From positions 3,237-11,630 of the forward strand of contig DOCS01000161.1 of NCBI GenBank assembly GCA_003503355.1: DNA of 8,394 nucleotides. The letters run 5' to 3'. The DNA comes from Opitutia bacterium. Lineage in GTDB: Bacteria; Verrucomicrobiota; Verrucomicrobiia; Opitutales; Coraliomargaritaceae. Positions 1 through 8,279 of the stretch are shown in pieces. The notes beneath the pieces are model-generated. The model made no database searches. It saw only the letters and a program-made list of their open reading frames with translations, and was not told where the DNA came from. The number at the start of each line of letters is the position of its first letter. Position 1 is the stretch's first letter. A program made the translations under genes and the position numbers.

Positions 1-224
1 GGGACCTGCGCGGCGGCCCGCTCTGCGGCGGCAGCAACCTTGGCGACGTCCGCAGCTGCCTGGCGCATGAAGCAGACTCCAATGATGGTCGTCACTGCAG
101 ACAAAGCAGCCAGCACGACCATGACGAAAATGAAGCCGACGACGACCACGCCGAAAGTATTCGTCGAAGCGTCCATCGGCATCTGAGGCCCGAGTTGAGC
201 CAGCATATTGTCTACATTTTTCAT
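1..224 (-). CDS. OadG-like small membrane subunit of a sodium-pumping decarboxylase (partial, C-terminus off the left edge)
   Basis: Seventy-four codons are visible, reading leftward from an ATG at 222-224; the codon just before it is an in-frame TAG, so the start cannot lie further upstream (an internal Met at residue 7 is possible). The protein has a short polar N-terminus, one hydrophobic segment at about residues 23-51 (begins TFGVVVVGFIFVMVVLA), then an Ala-rich, charged cytoplasmic stretch. That layout is typical of the gamma/delta subunits (OadG, MmdD) of Na+-translocating oxaloacetate and methylmalonyl-CoA decarboxylases, which anchor the carboxyltransferase to the membrane complex. 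It begins 37 bp after the carboxyltransferase stop on the same strand; in Veillonella mmdD likewise follows mmdA. There is no clear Shine-Dalgarno site (CACTCCTAG precedes the ATG). The call rests on topology and context because sequence conservation in this family is low; an unrelated one-helix protein cannot be excluded. Confidence 0.68.
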   Translation of the reverse strand, partial: MKNVDNMLAQLGPQMPMDASTNTFGVVVVGFIFVMVVLAALSAVTTIIGVCFMRQAAADVAKVAAAAERAAAQV

Positions 225-261
225 CTAGGAGTGAAATTCGCTAGCAACTGAGATGCCTATT

Positions 262-1812
262 TTATAGCGGAATATTGCCATGCTTCTTGGGTGGACGCGC
301 ATCGCGTTTGCTCAGGGTATTGCGAAGCGCCAGCGCGATGGCGGCGCGGGATTGTGCAGGCTCGATCACATCTGTAATCATCGCATTTGCAGCGGCCTGA
401 TAAGGCGACGCAAATTCATTGCGGTACGCTTCGATGATCTCAGCGGCACGTTTCTTGGGGTCTTGCGCTTGCTCGAGCTCGTGACGGAACAGCACATGGA
501 CGGCACCTTCGGCCCCCATCACTGCAATTTCAGCCGTTGGCCAGGCAAAGACCATGTCCGCGCCGAGATCGGCCGAGCACATCGCGAGGTATGCACCGCC
601 GTAGGCCTTACGCATGATCAGGGTGATTTTCGGCACCGTCGCCGCCGCATAGGCGAAAAGCATTTTCGCACCGTGCCGAATGATTCCCCCTTGCTCCTGA
701 GCGAGCCCCGGCATGAAGCCGGGAACATCCACCAGAGTGACAATCGGAATGTTATAGATATTACACGTACGGATGAAACGCGCGCCCTTGTCCGAACTAT
801 CAATATCCAAGGTTCCGGCCTTCACCATCGGGTTATTCGCGACAATGCCGACCACGACTCCGTTGATACGTGCATAACCGACCACCAAGTTACGTGCAAA
901 GTCCGGCATAATTTCGAAGAAATCGCCATCATCCACCAGACGATCAATCACCGCCCTCACGTCGAGCGGCTCCTTTGCAGACGCAGGCACGATCTCATTC
1001 ATCTGCGGATCATCGGCGAGATCAAGATCGAGCAATTCGTGAGGGGGATCGGAAATATTGTTGCTGGGCAGGAAGGAGAGTAACTTCGCAGTCATCGCCA
1101 TGGCATGCGCGTCGTCATCGGCGACCAGGTGGATGTTACCAGAGAGACTGGCATGCGCCGCAGCCGAAGCAAATTGCTCCAGCTCGGCCACTTCCCCAGT
1201 CGCCGCCTTGATCACGTCGGGTCCACAGATAAACATGTTAGCAGTGTCGCGGGTCATAATCAGAAAATCCGCCAGCGCGGGCGAATAAGCGGCACCACCG
1301 GCACAGGGCCCAGCGATCACCGCGACCTGCGGCACGACACCGGAGAGCAACACGTTCTTGAAAAACACCTGACCGTAGCCACTGAGTGAATCGACCCCTT
1401 CCTGAATACGCGCGCCACCGGAGTCATTCACACCGACAACCGGCATCCCCGCTTCGAGCGCAAAATCCATCAGGTCGCAAATCTTTTTCGCGTGGATACG
1501 CCCCAGCGCACCACCGCCAACGGTAAAATCCTGCGCATAGGCTGCGACGGGACGACCGTCGACCAGACCAGTGCCACACACCACACCGTCGCAGGGCAGC
1601 TCCTTGTTCTGTAAACCGAAACGCGTGCAAGTGTGCTGCGCGTGCATGCCAAACTCCTGGAAAGTGCCGGCTTCAAAAAAAATCCCCAGCCGCTCACGCG
1701 CCGCCATTTGACCGTTCGCATGCCGCTTGGCGAGTTTGCCCGCCCCCCCCGCCTGGCGAGCGACTTCGCGCCGCGCCTGCAGTTGTTCTAATAAGATTGG
1801 ATCTATCGCCAT
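262..1812 (-). CDS. mmdA: Methylmalonyl-CoA decarboxylase alpha subunit / propionyl-CoA carboxylase beta-type carboxyltransferase
   Basis: Encodes 516 residues, the usual full length for this family. The protein transfers the carboxyl group between (S)-methylmalonyl-CoA and a biotin carrier protein, in the cytoplasm or docked on a membrane decarboxylase. Two crotonase-like halves are visible: the N-half (about 25-250, acyl-CoA side) has NDSGGARIQEG at 129-139 and the oxyanion-hole loop AGPCAGGAAYSPA at 167-179; the C-half (about 275-510, biotin side) has VDVPGFMPG at 361-369 and RKAYGGAYLAM at 401-411, followed by AWPTAEIAVMGAEGAV. The C-terminus, KKHGNIPL, is characteristic. The start is ATG 1810-1812, with AAAGGTG about 5 nt upstream. 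It lies 18 bp downstream of the epimerase and 37 bp upstream of the OadG-like gene, so the three are probably one transcript. Sequence alone does not separate PccB from MmdA; the OadG-like neighbour and the lack of a biotin carboxylase favour MmdA and decarboxylation. A G8 run (coding strand) falls at codons 21-24. Confidence 0.87.
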   Translation of the reverse strand: MAIDPILLEQLQARREVARQAGGAGKLAKRHANGQMAARERLGIFFEAGTFQEFGMHAQHTCTRFGLQNKELPCDGVVCGTGLVDGRPVAAYAQDFTVGGGALGRIHAKKICDLMDFALEAGMPVVGVNDSGGARIQEGVDSLSGYGQVFFKNVLLSGVVPQVAVIAGPCAGGAAYSPALADFLIMTRDTANMFICGPDVIKAATGEVAELEQFASAAAHASLSGNIHLVADDDAHAMAMTAKLLSFLPSNNISDPPHELLDLDLADDPQMNEIVPASAKEPLDVRAVIDRLVDDGDFFEIMPDFARNLVVGYARINGVVVGIVANNPMVKAGTLDIDSSDKGARFIRTCNIYNIPIVTLVDVPGFMPGLAQEQGGIIRHGAKMLFAYAAATVPKITLIMRKAYGGAYLAMCSADLGADMVFAWPTAEIAVMGAEGAVHVLFRHELEQAQDPKKRAAEIIEAYRNEFASPYQAAANAMITDVIEPAQSRAAIALALRNTLSKRDARPPKKHGNIPL

Positions 1813-1830
1813 ATCGACACCTTTTGATGG

Positions 1831-2250
1831 TTATATTCGGGGACGTTCGCGGTTGGCCTGACACAATTCAGTCAGCACCCCTTGGGTCGTTTTCGGATCT
1901 AAAAAGGCCACCAGCTTGGCACCTGCGCCTTCGATCGGCACTTCGTGGATCAGTCGAACTCCGGCTTGCTTGACCGTATTGAGCTGCCCGTCGATATCGT
2001 CGACGCGAAAGGCGATGTGATGAATCCCCGGGCCATGCTTTTTCAGAAACTTTGCGATCGGACTGTCCTCCGATGTCGGCTCCAACAACTCGAGATGTAC
2101 CTCTCCCACGGCAAAGAACGCGGTGTTGACTTTTTGAGACACCACCTCCTCGCGCCCAAGGCAGTGTAGGCCCAGTGCTTTTTCATAATACTCGACCGCA
2201 TCATCGAGACGGTGAACGGCAATGCCGAGGTGATCAATTTGCTCAATCAT
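1831..2250 (-). CDS. mce: Methylmalonyl-CoA epimerase
   Basis: Encodes 139 residues, normal for this vicinal-oxygen-chelate family enzyme, which interconverts (R)- and (S)-methylmalonyl-CoA in the cytoplasm and so links the mutase (R epimer) to the carboxyltransferase (S epimer). Two beta-alpha-beta-beta-beta modules are apparent. Metal-ligand positions known from the Propionibacterium enzyme are recognisable: His7 in IDHLGIAV, a position within VHLELLEP (51-58), His78 in GIHHIAF, and Glu128 in GVLTELCQ. Also typical are QKVNTAFF at 39-46 and SPIAKFLKKHGPG at 63-75. The ATG is at 2248-2250, with AGGGA about 5 nt upstream. It is the first gene of the minus-strand set, directly facing mutA across the shared 133-bp gap; the carboxyltransferase follows after 18 bp. 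I see no sign of damage. Confidence 0.95.
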   Translation of the reverse strand: MIEQIDHLGIAVHRLDDAVEYYEKALGLHCLGREEVVSQKVNTAFFAVGEVHLELLEPTSEDSPIAKFLKKHGPGIHHIAFRVDDIDGQLNTVKQAGVRLIHEVPIEGAGAKLVAFLDPKTTQGVLTELCQANRERPRI

Positions 2251-2383
2251 AATTTTCCCTACAGGTTGAATATAAACGCCATTACGGTAAGGTATTCATG
2301 CGTTGGATTTTTTGCAAATCACCGACGTTTATTAGCAGTTACCTCGAAGTGAACCGCGTTCGACTCGCGCTTACATCCCTCCT
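2251..2383. promoter_or_regulatory. Divergent promoter region between mce and mutA
   Basis: This 133-bp non-coding gap separates the two divergent gene sets, so both promoters should be here. For the minus strand, TATATT (complement of 2269-2274) resembles a -10 box but lacks a convincing -35 partner. For the plus strand, TTTATT near 2328-2333 is a weak -10-like string. A short AT-rich inverted repeat lies near the middle: GATTT at 2306-2310 and AAATC at 2316-2320, overlapping the self-complementary TTTGCAAA at 2311-2318; it could be an operator half-site pair. That promoters exist here is inferred from gene layout; the individual boxes are guesses. Confidence 0.5.
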
Positions 2384-4531
2384 ATGAATAAGCATACGCC
2401 CCCCCCAAAAAAACTGCTCGAAGCCTTCCCTGCCGCGACACCTAAACAATGGCGTGAAGCCGCAGAGAAGTTACTCAAAGGAGCACCTTACGACAAAGTC
2501 ATGACACGGCAAACCCCAGAGGGGATTCGCCTCGAACCGATCTTTTGGAAAGACGTGCTGGAGACGCTTCCAGCCACTGCCACGCGCCCTGGATTCGACG
2601 GCTACCTGCGCGGCACCAAGGCTGCCGGCTACAACAGCGCGCTATGGGAGATCGCCCAAGAGCTGCCTTATGGCTCGCCTCATGAATTTAACCGCGCGGC
2701 CCACGCCGATTTGATGAACGGGCAAAATGCACTCAATATCATCTTCGACATCGCCACACTCAAAGGGCTCGACCCGGACAGTGCACAAGTCGGTGAAGTC
2801 GGCGCCTGCGGCCTTTCGCTCGCCTGCTTAAAAGACATACAAGTCGCTTTTCGTGACCTCTTGCCGGATGCCATCAGTTTTCACCTCCGCAGCGGTTGCT
2901 CCGGCTTGGCGGTCGGTTCCATCTTTTTCGCATGGCTGCAAGCACAGGACGTAGAGCCTAAAAACGTGAAAGGCAGCCTCGGCATGGATCCGATGGCAGT
3001 CCAAGCGGCAGCTGGACAACTTCCCGCCAAGCTGAGCACCCTACTCGATGAGCAGGCGATCCTGGCCGCCTACTGCGCGAAGGCAGCGCCGCAGATAAAG
3101 GCCGTTGGCGTCTCCACCCTGCCGTATCACCAAGCCGGCGCATCGGCGGTCGAAGAACTCGGCAGCGCACTCGCCAGCGGTGCGGCTTATCTTAGGGCGC
3201 TCACCGAGCGAGGACTATCCGTGGACGATGCTGCCCAACAAATCCGCTTCAGCTTCGCCATCGGCCCGAACTTCTTCATGGAGATTGCCAAACTGCGCGC
3301 CGCTCGCGTGCTGTGGGCGCAAGTCGTCGCCGCTTTTGGAGGCAGCAAGGACGCACAAAAAATTACCGTACACGCCCGCACCGGCCTCTATAACAAGACC
3401 CAGAAGGACCCGTACGTCAACATGCTGCGCACCACCACCGAGGCCATGAGTGGTGTCATTGGTGGCGTCGACAGTCTCTGTGTGGGCAACTTCGACGAGA
3501 CGACTCGCCTGCCCGACACCTTTAGTCGGCGCATCTCACGTAACGCGCAGGTCATCCTACAGGAAGAGTGCGAGATGACCGGGGTCGTGGATCCGGCAGG
3601 TGGCTCGTGGGCAGTCGAATGGCTCACCGGACAAGTGTCTGAAAAATCCTGGGCCTTCTTCCAACAGATTGAAACACAGGGCGGGATCGCCGCAGCGCTG
3701 CAAAACGGCTTCCTGTTCGACACACTGGCGAAGACCGCGGCAGGCATGAACCAACAACTCAACCAACGCCGCATCAGCTTGGTGGGCACTAATGTGTACC
3801 CCAACCTCGAAGAAGCGCCACTCGAGCAACACCTGCCCGACTACGCCGAGCTGCGCCACACACGCGCTCAGGAAATCGCCCGCGCACGGCTCGAGCTCGA
3901 CGAGGATGCCGACACCAAAGTCATGGCGGCCCTCGGCCAAATCCTCGACGCCGCGCCCACCTCACTGGTAACGGCGATGATCGCCGCGATTGGGTGCGGT
4001 GCCACGCTCGGCGAAATCACCCGCACCGTGCGCGCCTTGGCTGAACCGGACGCAGCGATACAGCCACTGCCTGCCACACGCCTGGCTGCCAACTACGAAG
4101 CCCTGCGCGCCGCAGCGGCCAGCTACAAAGCGCAACACGGCCATGGTCCGAAACTGTTCTTGTGCAACCTCGGCCCCCTGCGCCGCCACAAGGCACGCGC
4201 CGACTTCACCAAGGGCTTCTTCCAAACCGGTGGCTTTGAGGTGCTCTCGCCCGCAGGTTTTGAAACCCCCGAAGCGGCCGTCGCGGCCTTAGCCGAATCC
4301 GGCGCAGCGATCACCGTGGTGTGCGGCACCGACGCCGACTATGCGGCACAATTCGCGACTTACGCCAGCGCCATCAAGCACGCGCTGCCACACACACGCG
4401 TGGTCCTCGCCGGTTTACCAGGCGAGCATGAAGCCAACTATCGTGCCGCTGGAATGGACGACTACATCTTCGTCAAATCCAACAACTACACCGTCAACCG
4501 CCAGGCACTTGAGCTGCTCGGCGTGCTGTAA
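2384..4531 (+). CDS. mutA: Methylmalonyl-CoA mutase small (beta, non-catalytic) subunit
   Basis: Encodes 715 residues, longer than the 638-residue Propionibacterium MutA. It is the structural partner of MutB in heterodimeric methylmalonyl-CoA mutase. The N-terminal and TIM-barrel region (about 10-520) follows the family: PPKKLLEAFPAATPKQWREA near the start, FAIGPNFFMEIAKLRAAR, then DPYVNMLRTTTEAMSG and VDPAGGSWAVEWLT. The C-terminal Rossmann-like part (about 585-715) is homologous to the B12-binding domain but lacks the DxHxxG cobalt-binding motif: NLGPLRRHKAR (595-605) stands where MutB has [11 protein letters not shown], so it should not ligate cobalamin. The ATG at 2384 is firm, because an in-frame TAG at 2333 is followed by no other start codon. 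There is no Shine-Dalgarno site; CCCTCCT abuts the ATG. Codons 5-11 carry a C8-A7 homopolymer pair. It is the first gene of the mutA-mutB-adenosyltransferase set, 43 bp before mutB. Confidence 0.93.
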   Translation: MNKHTPPPKKLLEAFPAATPKQWREAAEKLLKGAPYDKVMTRQTPEGIRLEPIFWKDVLETLPATATRPGFDGYLRGTKAAGYNSALWEIAQELPYGSPHEFNRAAHADLMNGQNALNIIFDIATLKGLDPDSAQVGEVGACGLSLACLKDIQVAFRDLLPDAISFHLRSGCSGLAVGSIFFAWLQAQDVEPKNVKGSLGMDPMAVQAAAGQLPAKLSTLLDEQAILAAYCAKAAPQIKAVGVSTLPYHQAGASAVEELGSALASGAAYLRALTERGLSVDDAAQQIRFSFAIGPNFFMEIAKLRAARVLWAQVVAAFGGSKDAQKITVHARTGLYNKTQKDPYVNMLRTTTEAMSGVIGGVDSLCVGNFDETTRLPDTFSRRISRNAQVILQEECEMTGVVDPAGGSWAVEWLTGQVSEKSWAFFQQIETQGGIAAALQNGFLFDTLAKTAAGMNQQLNQRRISLVGTNVYPNLEEAPLEQHLPDYAELRHTRAQEIARARLELDEDADTKVMAALGQILDAAPTSLVTAMIAAIGCGATLGEITRTVRALAEPDAAIQPLPATRLAANYEALRAAAASYKAQHGHGPKLFLCNLGPLRRHKARADFTKGFFQTGGFEVLSPAGFETPEAAVAALAESGAAITVVCGTDADYAAQFATYASAIKHALPHTRVVLAGLPGEHEANYRAAGMDDYIFVKSNNYTVNRQALELLGVL
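2399..2413 (+). repeat. C8-A7 homopolymer pair at the 5' end of mutA
   Basis: Eight C (2399-2406) are followed directly by seven A (2407-2413) within codons 5-11 of mutA, encoding the PPPKK stretch. Runs of this kind can change length in replication, slip during transcription or translation, or be miscounted in sequencing. As given, the reading frame is intact. Confidence 0.85.
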
Positions 4532-4544
4532 CGCAGCCAACGGA

Positions 4545-4570
4545 TTTAACTAAGGAATTTAACTAAGGAA
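4545..4570 (+). repeat. Perfect 13-bp tandem duplication carrying the mutB ribosome-binding site
   Basis: TTTAACTAAGGAA occurs twice in direct succession (4545-4557 and 4558-4570) in the 43-bp mutA-mutB gap. Each copy contains a TAAGGA Shine-Dalgarno core. The second copy's AAGGA ends 5 nt before the mutB ATG at 4575, normal spacing, so it fixes that start; the first copy's AAGGA ends 18 nt upstream, too far for direct initiation. Confidence 0.9.
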
Positions 4571-4574
4571 CACA

Positions 4575-6779
<2,205 letters not shown>

Positions 6780-6822
6780 ACGTTGCCCTCACTATTCTGA
6801 CTCCGACTCCCTCCTGCTTCAC

Positions 6823-7368
6823 ATGAGCATCGCAACCAAGACCGGTGACACCGGCACCACCGCACTTCTATTTGGCAGACGCGTGCCTAAAACACACCCG
6901 CGCGTCATGACCTACGGCTGCGTCGACGAACTCGGCTCGGCCCTCGGGCTGTGCCGCGCGCATACTCACAACGAGCCAACCAAGCAACTCATTCGCGAAA
7001 TCCAGGGTGAACTGACCTACCTGATGTCCGAGATCGCCAGCGACGATGCCGACCACGCGCGCTTTTTTAAGCACTATGCGGCCCACATCATCGGGCACAC
7101 GCAGATCGAGCGCATGACCGCGCAAATTCATCAATTCGAAGCGAGCCACGGCGGCTTCTCCGGCTGGATCTACCCAGGCGACACCATCGGCCAAGCCTTT
7201 TTCGATCAAGCCCGCACCACCTGCCGTCGCACCGAACGCGCCGTGCTGGCACTCAAACAAGGCGGCGCAGCCATCCGCCCGGAGCTGCCACAATACCTCA
7301 ACCGTATGGCTGACCTACTCTGGCTACTCAGCCGCGAACATGAAAAGGAGCACACGCCAATCACGTAA
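6823..7368 (+). CDS. PduO/MMAB-type ATP:cob(I)alamin adenosyltransferase
   Basis: Encodes 181 residues starting at ATG 6823. It transfers the adenosyl group of ATP to cob(I)alamin, making the adenosylcobalamin that MutB needs; family members are trimers that can hand the cofactor to the mutase. Family motifs in order: P-loop-like TKTGDTGTT at 5-13, YGCVDELGSALG at 31-42, ARTTCRRTERAV at 130-141 (Arg131, Arg135, Arg136 and Glu138 match human MMAB Arg186, Arg190, Arg191 and Glu193), and YLNRMADLLWLLSR at 158-171. The corrinoid-loop motif usually reading FILP reads WIYPGD here (115-120), so Trp115 takes the place of human Phe170 / Lactobacillus reuteri Phe112. It lies 43 bp after mutB. The frame is open further upstream into mutB, but the N-terminal TKTGD motif 5 residues in supports the 6823 start. 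There is no Shine-Dalgarno site; CCCTCCT lies 7 nt before the ATG. It is convergent, with 19 bp spacing, to the M48 protease. Confidence 0.94.
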   Translation: MSIATKTGDTGTTALLFGRRVPKTHPRVMTYGCVDELGSALGLCRAHTHNEPTKQLIREIQGELTYLMSEIASDDADHARFFKHYAAHIIGHTQIERMTAQIHQFEASHGGFSGWIYPGDTIGQAFFDQARTTCRRTERAVLALKQGGAAIRPELPQYLNRMADLLWLLSREHEKEHTPIT

Positions 7369-7387
7369 CGCGCACGACGCCCGCGCC

Positions 7388-8170
7388 TCAGCGATTCTGA
7401 TACGCTTGCAGCGCGCGCGGCATTATCTCGTTTAGCTTGCGAATACGCGTCACACCGGAGGGGTGAGTGGAAAGGAACTCAGGTGGAGCGCCGTTACTCT
7501 GCGCGGCCATCCGCTCCCAAAAACCGACCGCCGCACGCGGATCGTAGCCCGCCTTCGCCGCATACAGCAGACCGATTGCGTCCGCCTCACACTCGTGGTG
7601 ACGACTATACGGCAGCATCACCCCGACCGTGGCACCGGCACCATAGGCCGCCATCAACAGCTGTTGGTCGCCGCTATCCATTTCTTGGGTGCCGAACTGC
7701 AATAGCAGCGCCCCTCCAGCCGCCAAGAGCTGTTGCGTCATACGCTCATTGCCATGCTGCGCGACCACGTGGGCAATCTCATGCCCGACCACAATCGCCA
7801 AGTCGGCATCCGACTGCGCCACCTGAAAGATCCCGGTATACACCGCCACCTTGCCACCCGGCATCGCAAACGCATTGATCTGCTCGTCATCCTCAAACAC
7901 CACGAACTCCCACTGCGCATTCGGCAGGTCCGAACCGACCACATAGGCGATCCGCTCGCCCACGCGTCGCAGCATCGCATTATACGTTGGATCACGCGAA
8001 ATCGGTGTTTCCTGCTTCATCTGGCCGAACTGCGTGGCTGCCATCGAAGTCAACTGCTCCGCAGGCACCAAATGTAAAGCCGAGCGCCCCGTCTGTGGCA
8101 CGGTCGTGCAACCGGCCAGCCAGAGTAAAACTCCACAAAAGAGGACCAGCGAACAAAACTGTTTTTTCAT
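7388..8170 (-). CDS. M48-family metalloprotease lipoprotein (LoiP/YcaL-like)
   Basis: Encodes 260 residues from ATG 8168-8170. A TTG at 8206 would add 12 residues before a normal lipoprotein signal and is less likely. Signal: MKKQ, a hydrophobic core, then lipobox LAGC with Cys21 as lipidation site; Thr at +2 suggests outer-membrane sorting with the protease facing the periplasm. The zinc site is complete: HEIAH at 130-134 (His130, Glu131, His134) and the third ligand Glu195 in HECEADAIG. Also typical are PQTGRSALHLVP just after the lipobox, NAFAMPGGKVAVYTG at 99-113, and STHPSGVTRI at 234-243. There is no TPR or transmembrane extension, so this is the short single-domain type that takes part in envelope protein quality control. 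The stop is TGA at 7388-7390. No clear Shine-Dalgarno site precedes the ATG. There is no functional link to the B12 genes beyond adjacency. Confidence 0.93.
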   Translation of the reverse strand: MKKQFCSLVLFCGVLLWLAGCTTVPQTGRSALHLVPAEQLTSMAATQFGQMKQETPISRDPTYNAMLRRVGERIAYVVGSDLPNAQWEFVVFEDDEQINAFAMPGGKVAVYTGIFQVAQSDADLAIVVGHEIAHVVAQHGNERMTQQLLAAGGALLLQFGTQEMDSGDQQLLMAAYGAGATVGVMLPYSRHHECEADAIGLLYAAKAGYDPRAAVGFWERMAAQSNGAPPEFLSTHPSGVTRIRKLNEIMPRALQAYQNR

Positions 8171-8279
8171 AATTTGGACGGTACGCAACCAGCCCCGACG
8201 AAGCAAACCTAGTTCAGCCTAAATTCCGCTAGCCACATGCAGAAGGGCGCAAAGCAACAGAGAGATACGATGGGAGCGC

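Noticed and set aside
280..1083. 267-codon open frame on the plus strand inside the carboxyltransferase gene
   Set aside because: It is antisense to a full-length, strongly conserved enzyme gene; its product is rich in His and Arg with no recognisable domain. It arises from the codon bias of the real gene.
4524..4540. GCTG-TAACG-CAGC mini hairpin at the mutA stop, considered as an attenuator
   Set aside because: A four-base stem with mismatches directly outside it is too weak to call.
7369..7387. Possible bidirectional terminator between the convergent adenosyltransferase and M48 genes
   Set aside because: The 19-bp gap is GC-rich but forms no convincing stem with a T tract on either strand.
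8171..8206. Upstream TTG start adding 12 residues to the M48 lipoprotein
   Set aside because: The added residues (MLRRGWLRTVQI) precede a normal lipoprotein signal beginning MKKQ. The ATG at 8168-8170 gives a signal peptide of standard length with the lipobox Cys at 21.
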